Assembly (NCBI RefSeq): GCF_001552655.1
Contig: NZ_BCRP01000001.1
Location: forward strand, 186,001 to 250,000
Origin: Alicyclobacillus kakegawensis NBRC 103104
GTDB taxonomy: Bacteria > Bacillota > Bacilli > Alicyclobacillales > Alicyclobacillaceae
DNA length: 64,000 nt
Reading direction: 5' to 3'
In this document: piece by piece, positions 52,733-61,377 of the stretch
Position numbering within the stretch: position 1 is the stretch's first letter
Layout of the letters: each line of letters begins with the position of its first letter
The notes under the pieces: model-generated
Told to the model about the DNA's origin: nothing
What the model saw: the letters and a program-made list of their open reading frames with translations, nothing else
Database searches by the model: none
Program-made: the position numbers and the translations under genes

Positions 52733-53767
52733 TCACGTCTCTGAGCGCGCCAGCAAGTAGAGGAAGTAGGGTGCGCCCACCACCGCCACCACGATACCCG
52801 TCGGGATCTCGGAAGGCTGGAGCACAGTGCGCCCAATCGTGTCGGCCACCAGGACCAACAGTCCCCCGACCAGCGCGGAAGCTGGCAGCAGCGACTGATG
52901 GTTCGATCCCACCAAGCGGCGCGCCAGGTGCGGGGCGATAAGACCGACGAAGCTGATGGCCCCGCCTACGGCCACCGCGGACGCAGCCAGGCCCACCGCG
53001 CCCGCCAACAGGCGGATGCGTGCCCGCTCCACCCGGATGCCCAGGCCGGCGGCCATCTCCTCGCCCAGGTTCAACACGTTGAGCACGGCCGCCTGGCTGT
53101 ACACAAACGGCAACAGGACCAACAGCCAGGGGAGAAGGGCGAGCACAAACGCCCAGCTGGAACCCAGGATGCTACCGGCCAGCCACTCGCTGACAAACTG
53201 ATACCGGTCTGGGCTCAGGCGCACGGTCAACACAATCATCGCGGCGTCAATCCCGGCCGCCACGGCGACACCGGAAAGGACAAGACGCACCGGGGAGACA
53301 CCACCGTGCCGGTAACTCAAGGCGTAGGTGAGCCACCCGGCGAAGCCTCCGCCGACAAAGGCGAGACACGGCAGCAGCCAGGTAGGCACAGCATCGTTGG
53401 TTGGGTACAGGAACGTGAACAGCATCACCACCAGTCCCGCCCCCGCATTGATGCCGAGAATCCCCGGGTCCGCCAGGGCGTTGCGCGACACGCCCTGCAG
53501 CACACACCCGGAGACAGCCAGCCCGACGCCGAGCAACACGGCGATGAGGAGCCGCGGCAGCCGGAACGAGTACAGGGCGAGCTCGTCTTCTGTCGATCCC
53601 GCCCCGGCAAAGGTACGCACGACCTCCACGGGTGACATCCGGATGTAGCCGGTGTCCAAGCTGACCAACAATGCCGCGACCAAGAGCAGCATGAGCGCGA
53701 TCATGACTGTGCGCGTCCTGCGCGTCCGTGACTGCGACGAGCCGGACCACAAGGAGCGAATGGTCAT
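52733..53767 (-). CDS. fhuG: FecCD-type iron-siderophore permease 2
   Basis: 344 aa, about ten membrane helices. FecCD signatures: [42 protein letters not shown] in part, and [19 protein letters not shown], the segment contacting the ATPase. It starts with ATG overlapping the stop of permease 1. Confidence 0.93.
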   Translation of the reverse strand: MTIRSLWSGSSQSRTRRTRTVMIALMLLLVAALLVSLDTGYIRMSPVEVVRTFAGAGSTEDELALYSFRLPRLLIAVLLGVGLAVSGCVLQGVSRNALADPGILGINAGAGLVVMLFTFLYPTNDAVPTWLLPCLAFVGGGFAGWLTYALSYRHGGVSPVRLVLSGVAVAAGIDAAMIVLTVRLSPDRYQFVSEWLAGSILGSSWAFVLALLPWLLVLLPFVYSQAAVLNVLNLGEEMAAGLGIRVERARIRLLAGAVGLAASAVAVGGAISFVGLIAPHLARRLVGSNHQSLLPASALVGGLLVLVADTIGRTVLQPSEIPTGIVVAVVGAPYFLYLLARSET

Positions 53768-54861
53768 TCCGCCAGCCTCCCTACGCGCCTGCGCGCCAGG
53801 AACAGAAAGAACGGCACCCCAATGAGGGCAATCAGGGCGCCCACCGGCGTTTCATACGGCGGGTTGACCAAGCGCGCGGCAATGTCGGCCACGAGCACCA
53901 GCAAGCTCCCGAATACGGCCGAGCAGGCAATCACCCAGCGATAATCTACGCCCACCAAAAACCGCACCACGTGCGGTACAATCAGTCCCACAAAGCTGAT
54001 GGAGCCCACCACCGAGACAGAACTGCCTGCCAGGACCAACACCGTCAGGGCCGCGCCCAGCTTCACCCAGCGGGTGCGCTGACCGAGACTGACGGCCAGC
54101 TCATCGCCCAGACTCAAGACGGTGATGGAGCGCGCCAGGAAGAGCGCAGCCACCAGGGCGCCGCAGACCCAGGGCAGCAGCAGCTTCACCTGCAGCCAGG
54201 TGGCGCCCGATATGCCGCCTGCCGACCAAAAAGCGAGGTCTTGCCCGACCTCAAAGCGAATGGCGATGGCCTGGCTGAGCGCGGTGAACAGGGCACCGAT
54301 GGCCGCGCCGGCCAGGGTTAACCGCACCGGGGTCAACCCCGCCTTGGATAAAGAGCCAATGCCATACACCAATCCGGCGGCGGCCGCCGCGCCCAGGAAA
54401 GAGAACAGTGCCAGGTACACGTACGGCAGCCCGCGAAACAGGGCAAAACAAAGCGCCAAGACGAATCCGGCGCCTGCGTTCAGGCCAAGCAGCCCGGAAT
54501 CCGCCAACGGATTGCGCGTCAGTCCCTGCATCATGGCGCCGGCCACCGCAAACGCGGCACCGACCAGAACAGCGCACAGGGTGCGCGGCAAGCGCAGGCC
54601 AAGGACGATTTGCCCGGCCATGGTGTCCTGCCGGCCCGCCATCACGACGTGCCAGACGGTCCCCAACGAAAGATGACTCGCGCCCGCGCAGAGGGACACC
54701 ACGGCGGCTGCCACGAGCAGCAGCAATCCGCCCAACAGCACGGCCGGACCTGCCAATCGCCTCCGGCCCAGGATGGCGGCTGTACGCTCCTGGATGTTCG
54801 CTTGCGTGTCGCCATCGGTCATCAGATGTCGGTCGTCATCCGTCGCCAGGTTCACACGCAC
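53764..54861 (-). CDS. fhuB: FecCD-type iron-siderophore permease 1
   Basis: 365 aa, about ten helices, with LGLRLPRTLCAVLVGAAFAV, GLTRNPLADSGLLGLNAGAG and SISFVGLIVPHVVRFLVG. It pairs with the second permease as a heterodimer. The first 30 residues are hydrophilic; ATG at 54848 side or GTG could serve, so the start is approximate. Confidence 0.92.
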   Translation of the reverse strand: MRVNLATDDDRHLMTDGDTQANIQERTAAILGRRRLAGPAVLLGGLLLLVAAAVVSLCAGASHLSLGTVWHVVMAGRQDTMAGQIVLGLRLPRTLCAVLVGAAFAVAGAMMQGLTRNPLADSGLLGLNAGAGFVLALCFALFRGLPYVYLALFSFLGAAAAAGLVYGIGSLSKAGLTPVRLTLAGAAIGALFTALSQAIAIRFEVGQDLAFWSAGGISGATWLQVKLLLPWVCGALVAALFLARSITVLSLGDELAVSLGQRTRWVKLGAALTVLVLAGSSVSVVGSISFVGLIVPHVVRFLVGVDYRWVIACSAVFGSLLVLVADIAARLVNPPYETPVGALIALIGVPFFLFLARRRVGRLAE

Positions 54862-54866
54862 GCTTC

Positions 54867-55862
54867 TTACCTCCCTTGCCCCTGCCCCGGTTTGTTCTCC
54901 TTCGCGTTTTGCTTCAGCATGTCCACAAACAGGTCAATCTGCTTCGTGATGGAGATGGGATCATACGGATAGAAGGTATTGAAGTCGTTGTAGAACACAC
55001 GGTGCTCCTTGACAGCCGGCAGGTCTTTCCAGACAGGCGACTGACGCAGGTTCTTCAGCGCCGTACCTTTGTGCTCCGGATCGTACGAGGTCAGGAACAT
55101 ATAGTCGGCCGCGTACTGCGGCAAGGCCTCCAGCGACAGTTGCAGGTACTGCTTGTTGCTGGCCGCGAGTTTAGGCGGCAACTTGAATTTCAAGGCGTTG
55201 TAGATGGCCTGGCCGCCGCGCCCCCAGTTGGGGCCGAACACCCACAGGTCTCCCTTGTCCGTGATCTCGTACAAGCCCGCTGTGGCGCCGGGAGCGACCA
55301 CGCCCTTGAGGGCCTTGCGCCCGGCTGCCGCCTTTTCCCGGTACTCCGCCAACAGCCGCTCGCCGGGCTTGGTCTGGCCGACAATGCGGCTGAACAAGTG
55401 AACAGTTTCGTCAATGTTGTGCGCGGTGCCGTAAGGTATGTACAGCGTCGGGGCAATCTTGCACAGCTGGTCGTAGTTCTTGTCGCTGTCGGTCACGATG
55501 AGGTCGGGCTTGAGCGCTAACGCCTTTTCGACGTTGATGGGATCCCCGACATCCACCGCGCCTTTGAGCTTGTCCTTCAGGAACGGGTTGGTGAACTCCA
55601 GCGGCGCCGCGCCGATGACGTGGCCGCCCACGCTCAACAGTTCACCGGCGTAGTAATCGGTGAGAATGCGTTTGGGGTGGGCCGGAATCTGCACCTTGCC
55701 TTTCACCGTCTGGATGGTGCGGGTTGCAGCGTCGGCCGATGAATGTGAAGCTTGCGCAGTATTCTTGGAGCCCACGTTGTCACGGCCGCAGGCGCTTATC
55801 ATACCCACTAGGGCGAGCGCGCTCACGGTGAGTTGAACAACCCTTTTCTTGTTTCGAAGCAA
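54867..55862 (-). CDS. fhuD: Siderophore-binding lipoprotein
   Basis: Periplasmic-binding-protein-like lipoprotein, about 331 aa. The signal LTVSALALVGMISACG ends in the lipobox ISAC. Class III fold features: PKRILTDYYAGELLSVGGHV, KPDLIVTDSDKNYDQL, and C-terminal WKDLPAVKEHRVFYND. A TTG at 55862 follows GAGGGGGAAG. The specific siderophore is unknown. Confidence 0.9.
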   Translation of the reverse strand: MLRNKKRVVQLTVSALALVGMISACGRDNVGSKNTAQASHSSADAATRTIQTVKGKVQIPAHPKRILTDYYAGELLSVGGHVIGAAPLEFTNPFLKDKLKGAVDVGDPINVEKALALKPDLIVTDSDKNYDQLCKIAPTLYIPYGTAHNIDETVHLFSRIVGQTKPGERLLAEYREKAAAGRKALKGVVAPGATAGLYEITDKGDLWVFGPNWGRGGQAIYNALKFKLPPKLAASNKQYLQLSLEALPQYAADYMFLTSYDPEHKGTALKNLRQSPVWKDLPAVKEHRVFYNDFNTFYPYDPISITKQIDLFVDMLKQNAKENKPGQGQGR

Positions 55863-55935
55863 AGGAACTTCCCCCTCTACGTTCCACGGCTTGGCCGGAT
55901 AATGTTGACCTCTGTGGTCATGTTTAGCTACGACT

Positions 55936-55964
55936 ATTCTATAGTTAGTGTTAACTAACTGCAA
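55936..55964 (-). promoter_or_regulatory. Promoter of the siderophore operon with an embedded operator
   Basis: On the minus strand TTGCAG (-35, 55964-55959), 17 bases, TAGAAT (-10, 55941-55936). The spacer holds the inverted repeat AGTTAG-TGTTAA-CTAACT (55943-55960), which resembles DtxR/IdeR-type metal repressor sites. Confidence 0.65.
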
Positions 55965-56135
55965 GCATTAGTTTTTAGAAATGAGATCGAATATCTTCTT
56001 CATCGGCGGTGGATGACGGGCGTTGGGCGGAGCATATTCAGGAGAATCGCATTGACACGGCGAGCGGATCGCGATAGTATTCTGTTTGACTTAGTAAGTG
56101 ATGCGTAATAATCCGGTCCGGAAGAGGGAGATTCT

Positions 56136-56471
56136 GTGAATCGTGACCTGAGCACCCGTTTTTCCGATCCGCCCCTGCTCATCCTCGTCAGCCTATCGGA
56201 CGGCCCGAAGCACGGCTACGCGATGATGGAGGACATTCGCGCCTTTTCCGGGACTCGACTGGAACCCGGCACCTTGTACGGGGCCATCACTCGCTTGGAG
56301 AAGCACGGGCTCATCGCCGCCTGCGAAATGGAAGAACGAAGGCGCCCCTATCGCATTACGAATGCCGGCCGGGAGTGGCTGCAGCAACGAGTAGAGACGC
56401 TGGAACGCATCGCCGCGACCAGCAGACGACGGCTCTCGTTGCAGGCGGATTGGGGGCTGAGAGGATGTTGA
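56136..56471 (+). CDS. PadR-family transcriptional regulator
   Basis: 111 aa winged-helix repressor: LILVSLSDGPKHGYAMMEDI, LEPGTLYGAITRLEKHGLI and RRPYRITNAGREWLQQRVE. GTG start after GAAGAGGGAG. It probably controlled the membrane-protein gene whose remnant follows. Confidence 0.9.
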   Translation: MNRDLSTRFSDPPLLILVSLSDGPKHGYAMMEDIRAFSGTRLEPGTLYGAITRLEKHGLIAACEMEERRRPYRITNAGREWLQQRVETLERIAATSRRRLSLQADWGLRGC

Positions 56472-56955
56472 CCGGAGCAAACTATCCTCAGATAGAAATG
56501 GCGGCAGTCCCTCGCCCAGCGCTTGGGAAATGGGGAGCCTCTCGGCGCAAACGCAAATTTACCTGCGCCGGTGGACCTGCATAAAAGCCTTCAACCGTTC
56601 CTGATTGTCTACAACCGGGAGGAGAAGTCCGTACAGTCAACCGGGTATGTAAACGGACAGGTGCCGCCACTCCCGCAAGGGGTCTTGGGATTCACTCGCC
56701 AGCACCATGAGGATTGCATCACCTGGCAGCCGGCACCAGGCATCCGCATTGCCGCGGTGGTCGTCAGCTACGGCGGCAACGGCGGCGGGTATGTTCTCGC
56801 CAGTAGGTCGCTGCGCGTAGTGGAGGAGCGTGAGTCTTCCCTGTTTAACACGGTGGGCCATAGCCTATTTGAGCGCTCTGTTGCTCTTGGCGGCCATCCT
56901 CGGCGCGTGGTGGCACAGGGTCAGAAAGATCCGTGCGGCGCCGTCCGCAGGCTGA
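56465..56955 (+). pseudogene. Remnant of a membrane protein linked to PadR
   Basis: Three pieces in different frames give one protein in order: GANYPQIEMA (from 56465), then from about 56500 SLAQRLGNGEPL through ITWQPAPGIRIAAVVVSYGG and VLASRSLRVVEE, then from about 56845 RWAIAYLSALLLLAAILGAW with a basic tail to a stop at 56955. It resembles a common Firmicute membrane protein with an extracytoplasmic domain between two helices; the N-terminal helix is missing and two frameshifts are present. Confidence 0.65.
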
Positions 56956-57041
56956 CGGCGGGATAAACGGCGTGGTTTCCCGGCTAGACGCCCGCGGACC
57001 GGACAGACTCTTTGGCCAATTTGCCAAAGTGGTGCCCCCGG

Positions 57042-57980
57042 CTAAATCGCCTGGGCTGCCCTAGCGGGCGCAGGCGCGCCATGGTCTCGCACGATACTCC
57101 GCCGGCCGTCTACGCCAACCGGGACTTCGCCCACGACCGCGACCCTTCGCACCACTCGGTGTTGTTCACCATAGTCGTTAATGGCATAGTGTTGGGTTGC
57201 GCGATTGTCCCAAATCGCGACATCGCCGTCGGACCACCGCCAACGGACCGTATTTTCAAGGCGCGTGATATGTCCCTGGAGCACGGAGAACACATGGGCA
57301 GAATCCACGGAGGACAGACCCAGGATCTTTTTCACAAAATGACCGAGCACAAGCGTGCGTTCGCCGGTTTCTGGATGAACCCGGACAACCGGGTGTTCAG
57401 TGGCGTACAAGCGCCGGGTGAAGACTTCCTTGTGGTGCCTCAACGCCTCCGACGAGAAATCATTGCGTTGGGCGCCGTAATCGTAATCGTTCGTATGCAA
57501 CGCCCACAACTTGTCGGCTAGGTCTCGCAGTTCAGACGGCAACGTCTCGTATGCTGCGGCGGTATTGGCCCATACCGTGTCTCCTCCGGCAGGTGGGACC
57601 TTGACCGCGCGCAGGATGCAAAACTTTGGATAGGCATCGACAAACGTCACATCCGTGTGCCAGGAATTCGCCCGACCTCCACCATGATCCGAATCCAATT
57701 CAAAGATATAGTTGCTCCCTTCACGAGTCGGGACGGTCGGATGCGCGACGGGCTCACCAAGCAGCTTGGCGAAAGCTTCTTGCTCGGCGTCGTCTAGGTG
57801 GTGCTGCCCGCGAAAGAAAACCACCTTGTGCCGCAGGAGTGCCTGGTGGATAAACTCGATGGCGGACGGATCCAGGTCTTTAGACAGACGAATGCCTCGA
57901 ATTTCGGCTCCAATGCGTCCCGCAACCGGCACAATTTCAGGCTCCTTCGCGTTCCATTCCTTGCCGACATCCTGGCTCAT
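57042..57980 (-). CDS. TauD/TfdA-family alpha-ketoglutarate dioxygenase
   Basis: 312 aa Fe(II)/2-oxoglutarate enzyme. Iron ligands are His108 and Asp110 in SWHTDVTF and His264 in [12 protein letters not shown]; the 2-oxoglutarate-binding Arg is in HRVVRRV near 279. Family members release sulfite from taurine or alkyl sulfates, or cut other substrates. The divergent sulfonate-type ABC transporter favours a sulfur-scavenging role. ATG follows AGGAGG by ten bases. Confidence 0.9.
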   Translation of the reverse strand: MSQDVGKEWNAKEPEIVPVAGRIGAEIRGIRLSKDLDPSAIEFIHQALLRHKVVFFRGQHHLDDAEQEAFAKLLGEPVAHPTVPTREGSNYIFELDSDHGGGRANSWHTDVTFVDAYPKFCILRAVKVPPAGGDTVWANTAAAYETLPSELRDLADKLWALHTNDYDYGAQRNDFSSEALRHHKEVFTRRLYATEHPVVRVHPETGERTLVLGHFVKKILGLSSVDSAHVFSVLQGHITRLENTVRWRWSDGDVAIWDNRATQHYAINDYGEQHRVVRRVAVVGEVPVGVDGRRSIVRDHGAPAPARAAQAI

Positions 57981-58146
57981 TCCGATGAAACCTCCTCCTG
58001 TGAATTCTGATATGAGTGGCGACGGCCCGAGATGCTTCCATGCCTGTTCCTTCTGAAATCCCTCCGTCCACCCCCTCGGAACTGCCGGACCGAGTCCAAA
58101 AATGAAGGAGGCCAGAATCCCACGCAAGGTGGTCTTCTAGCCTCCG

Positions 58147-58160
58147 GCTGACCGGTCAGC
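58147..58160. promoter_or_regulatory. Palindrome upstream of the dioxygenase gene
   Basis: GCTGACCGGTCAGC is a perfect 14-bp palindrome sharing the 8-bp core GACCGGTC with the site before fadF. Confidence 0.5.
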
Positions 58161-58200
58161 GCGTTTGTGAAAAACCCATAAACCTCATAGGATTGCGATT

Positions 58201-58230
58201 ATATTAGAACGTGAAGGCCACAAATGTCAA
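58201..58230 (-). promoter_or_regulatory. Possible promoter of the dioxygenase gene
   Basis: TTGACA (58230-58225) and TAATAT (58206-58201) on the minus strand at 18-base spacing; TATAAT overlaps at 21 bases. Confidence 0.4.
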
Positions 58231-58295
58231 TAGATCAGGCTGAGCACCCGGGATGAAGGATGTAAACGTTCGCCACGTGATTTTGGAAGAACCGG

Positions 58296-58324
58296 TTGAC
58301 AAATTACCGTCGACTCTTCAAAAT
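58296..58324 (+). promoter_or_regulatory. Probable promoter of the sulfonate-type ABC operon
   Basis: Perfect TTGACA, 17 bases, CAAAAT (four of six matches). It would give a leader of about 210 bases before the ATPase gene. Confidence 0.55.
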
Positions 58325-58367
58325 AGTGATTACTTGAGTTTTCAAATAGGAAATATTGAATTTCACA

Positions 58368-58440
58368 GTCAGCTCTGTTCCACAGCTGACCTGCCAACCA
58401 GACCACTGGAGGCTCCCAACAAGCAGGGCCTCCATTTTTT
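58368..58440 (+). promoter_or_regulatory. Leader attenuator: hairpin followed by an intrinsic terminator
   Basis: Stem GTCAGCT/AGCTGAC (58368-58374 with 58384-58390) is followed by terminator stem TGGAGGC/GCCTCCA (58407-58413 with 58428-58434) and six T residues (58435-58440). The coding region starts 100 bases further on, so the terminator lies inside the leader. Confidence 0.65.
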
Positions 58441-58539
58441 GTTTCTCCGCGTGGGCAAGTGCTACGTCTGCCGACACGGAGAAGAGCCAAACTGGCCTTG
58501 CAAACCTGTGAACACAGTCTGCGGATTGGGGGACGAAGA

Positions 58540-59382
58540 GTGAGTGAAAGGAAACTTCAACAAATCACCATCCGTGCGAACGGCGTAAGCAAGAAGTACG
58601 GTGATTCGGTGGAGGCGGACTTCGTTCTCGAAGACGTTAAACTCGAAATTCGTCAGGGCGAGTTCTTCATTCTCCTGGGTCCAAGCGGGTGCGGAAAATC
58701 CACTCTCCTCAACATGATGGCGGGATTTGTCGAACCAACCCGCGGAGACATCTTTGTGCACGACCAACCCGTTCGCCGTCCGGGGCCGGACAGGGGGATG
58801 GTTTTTCAACACCCAGACGCGTCTCTCTTCCCGTGGCTCAACGTCCGCCAAAACGTGGAATTTGGCTTGAAGATGAAGCACATGAAGCGCGAAGAACGAA
58901 GGTTGATTTCGAACCGTTTCCTTGACATGGTGGGCTTGTCTGAACACGAGACAAAATTCCCACATGAACTGTCTGGAGGGATGAAGCAGCGGTTGCAACT
59001 GGCGCGAGTTCTGGCCAATGACCCAGAAATCCTTTTGATGGATGAACCGTTCGGCGCCCTTGATGCCCAGACGCGATCCGTCATGCAAGCGGAGTTGGTG
59101 CGTATCTGGCTACATACGAACAAGACGGTGGCTTTCGTAACGCACGACCTGAACGAGGCCATCCTGCTTGGCCAGAAAATTGGCGTGATGTCGCGAAGCC
59201 CCTCGGCCCACATAGAAGCTGTTTACCATGTGGATTTGCCATACCCTCGCGACGCCACAAGCACTGAGTTTGTCGAATTGTACAAAGATATCGCCTCCCA
59301 TTTTAACGTCACGGGAAGATCTGACGGCGTCCAAGTCGGTGCATTCCCACCTTCACTGACGAAATTGGGGGGACTGCCATGA
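58540..59382 (+). CDS. ssuB: ABC transporter ATP-binding protein, nitrate/sulfonate type
   Basis: 280 aa. Walker A LLGPSGCGKSTLLNMMAGF, Q-loop MVFQHPDASLFPWLNVRQNV, signature HELSGGMKQRLQLARVL, Walker B ILLMDEPFGALDAQ. Typical of SsuB/TauB/NrtD. GTG at 58540 (VSERK) follows GGGGGACG. It overlaps the permease gene by four bases. The exact substrate is inferred from context only. Confidence 0.88.
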   Translation: MSERKLQQITIRANGVSKKYGDSVEADFVLEDVKLEIRQGEFFILLGPSGCGKSTLLNMMAGFVEPTRGDIFVHDQPVRRPGPDRGMVFQHPDASLFPWLNVRQNVEFGLKMKHMKREERRLISNRFLDMVGLSEHETKFPHELSGGMKQRLQLARVLANDPEILLMDEPFGALDAQTRSVMQAELVRIWLHTNKTVAFVTHDLNEAILLGQKIGVMSRSPSAHIEAVYHVDLPYPRDATSTEFVELYKDIASHFNVTGRSDGVQVGAFPPSLTKLGGLP

Positions 59383-60179
59383 CCACAGCCATACGCGCTC
59401 TCTTCAAGTGGATATTGGAACGAGGTATCCTGTCGTGGCTGGCGGTGCTCGTCATCTGGGAATTGGTTGCTCTTGGGTATCACAACGCGGATCTCTTTCC
59501 AAGTCCAGTGCAAACTTTTGATGGCGCCATCCGATTGTGGAGCAACGGAGCGCTGCTAAAAGATATTGGCATTAGTTCCCTGCGCATTCTCGCCGGTTGG
59601 CTTTTGGGAACCCTTGTGGGAATACCCCTGGGCTTGATTATCGGCACGTCTCAAGTCTTGAGACATATGATTGAACCTTTCATCAATTTCTTCCGATTCA
59701 TTCCCGCCATTGCGTTTGTCACCGTGTTCATGATGTGGTTTGGCATTGGAGAAGGGTTCAAGGTTGCCCTTATCACCTACACCACGCTGTTCATCGTGGC
59801 GTTGAACACGATGATGGGGGTTGTTCGGGTGGACGAAGAGAAGATCCGTGCTTCCATGTGTCTCGGCGCGACCAGGTTTCAGATCTTCCTCTACGTAATT
59901 GTACCCGCAACCGTGCCGTTCATGGTAAACGGTATGCGGCTGGCCATGGGAAATTCGTTCGCCGCCATCGTCGGTGCCGAGATGCTCGCCGCACAACAAG
60001 GCGTGGGTTACCTGATTTGGACCTCCAGGCTGTACTTTCAAACCGATTGGATATTCGTCGGATTGTTCGTTCTCGGCCTTATGGGCTTCGTCGCAGACCG
60101 TCTCATCACTGTGCTCAGCCGTGTCTTTCTCAAACGGTACGGCGTCATGGATGGCGCGACTGCCGAGATGCGGCTATAA
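59379..60179 (+). CDS. ssuC: ABC transporter permease, nitrate/sulfonate type
   Basis: 266 aa with about six helices. The loop contacting the ATPase is RASMCLGATRFQIFLYVIVPATVPF (in part CLGATRFQIFLYVIVPA), with Glu-Ala replaced by a shorter variant of the EAA motif, and AEMLAAQQGVGYLI near the C-terminus as in SsuC/TauC. Confidence 0.9.
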   Translation: MTTAIRALFKWILERGILSWLAVLVIWELVALGYHNADLFPSPVQTFDGAIRLWSNGALLKDIGISSLRILAGWLLGTLVGIPLGLIIGTSQVLRHMIEPFINFFRFIPAIAFVTVFMMWFGIGEGFKVALITYTTLFIVALNTMMGVVRVDEEKIRASMCLGATRFQIFLYVIVPATVPFMVNGMRLAMGNSFAAIVGAEMLAAQQGVGYLIWTSRLYFQTDWIFVGLFVLGLMGFVADRLITVLSRVFLKRYGVMDGATAEMRL

Positions 60180-60248
60180 GGTGAGATGCAACTGCCATAA
60201 TGAACTCTTCACAGTCAGCACAACTGTGTTTAAGAAAGGGGAGTCCTC

Positions 60249-61298
60249 ATGCCTCACGCGCCGACAATCGACACTCGCGCATGGATGAAGCGATTGCTCG
60301 CTGTAGTTACGATCTCGATGATCTCGGCGTCCGCATTTGGATGCGGTGCCGAGCCGGCGGGAAAATCGTCAGGCAGCAACACGTCAGCAGACAACACGAC
60401 TGTAACCATCGGCGTGGACTCGTCGAGTTTTAGCCTACCCTTCCGAGTTGCTCAGGATGAAGGATACTTCGATAAATACGGCGCCCATGTGCAACTCTCC
60501 ACCTATTCTTTTGGCATCGACACGCTCAACGCCGTCGTTACCAAGCAAGCCAACTTTGGTGAAGCGATGGATTTCGCCCTACTCACGCGCCTGGGCAAGG
60601 GAAACATGAAAGTGACATCCGTTATCGCCTCCCCAGCTTCCGGTGATCAGATCCTGTACGTGAGGAGCCCGATATCAAGACCATCGGACCTAAAAGGGAA
60701 AAGACTCGGTGTACAGCGCGGCACTGTGAACGAGTACATCTGGGCACGGTATTTGAATCAGTACCACGTCGGCGAGAGCCAGGTAAAACTGGAGCCGCTC
60801 ACCTCTGAAGCCGAATTGGTCGAGGCATTCGCCAAGGGCGATGTCGACGCCATATGGGTCAACAAGGCGTTTGAAAGCAAGGTTAAAAAACTTCCCGGAG
60901 TCAAGAAACTGGCTGACTTATCGGCCATTCATTTCCGCATGGTCGGGTATCTCGTCGGAGACGAATCATTTGTTGCCTCTCATCCCACTGTCGTCTCCAA
61001 CATCCTCAAAGCACTCAACGATGCTGACCGGTTTATCAGAGAACATCCGAATCAAGCCGCGGACATTGCCTACAACGAGCTGAACATCCCCAAGTCTGAG
61101 GTACTGCTTGAGATTGAACACGATTATGATTTCATGTTGCGATTCACGCGAGGTGATTACAATGAACTGCAGGCGATTCTTCAATGGTCGCGCAACAATG
61201 GACTCATTACAGACAACGTAGACCTGCGCAAGTCTATTGAACTGCAGCCCTTGATGGCCGCATTCCCAAACAAGGTGTCTTATGACCCCCAATCGTGA
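60249..61298 (+). CDS. ABC transporter substrate-binding lipoprotein (NMT1/SsuA type)
   Basis: 349 aa. After an unusually long N-terminus (MPHAPTIDTRAWMKR) comes a signal segment ending AFGC, a weak lipobox. The NMT1/SsuA fold is seen in VAQDEGYFDKYGAHVQL, SDLKGKRLGVQRGTVNEYIW and FAKGDVDAIWVNKAFESKV. It follows the permease by 69 bases. The ligand could be a sulfonate, thiamine precursor or similar. Confidence 0.88.
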   Translation: MPHAPTIDTRAWMKRLLAVVTISMISASAFGCGAEPAGKSSGSNTSADNTTVTIGVDSSSFSLPFRVAQDEGYFDKYGAHVQLSTYSFGIDTLNAVVTKQANFGEAMDFALLTRLGKGNMKVTSVIASPASGDQILYVRSPISRPSDLKGKRLGVQRGTVNEYIWARYLNQYHVGESQVKLEPLTSEAELVEAFAKGDVDAIWVNKAFESKVKKLPGVKKLADLSAIHFRMVGYLVGDESFVASHPTVVSNILKALNDADRFIREHPNQAADIAYNELNIPKSEVLLEIEHDYDFMLRFTRGDYNELQAILQWSRNNGLITDNVDLRKSIELQPLMAAFPNKVSYDPQS

Positions 61299-61301
61299 GG
61301 C

Positions 61302-61352
61302 GAGGGACCTTCCCGAACCGGGGGCCTACCGCCCGGTTTGGCGAGGTCCCTC
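61302..61352. terminator. Long hairpin between convergent genes
   Basis: GAGGGACCT/AGGTCCCTC (9 bp) encloses a second stem AACCGGG/CCCGGTT. It has no long T-run but stands exactly between the two convergent 3' ends. Confidence 0.5.
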
Positions 61353-61377
61353 ACACTTCTCACCCCCCGCCGCTTGC

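Noticed and set aside
57010-57029. CTTTGGC/GCCAAAG stem after the dioxygenase gene as a terminator
   Set aside because: Seven base pairs without any T-run on the relevant strand; too weak to call.
58229-58260. TPP-riboswitch-like bases (GGCTGAG and ACCC)
   Set aside because: The remaining conserved parts of the THI element are absent, and the site precedes the mapped promoter-like sequence of the ABC operon.
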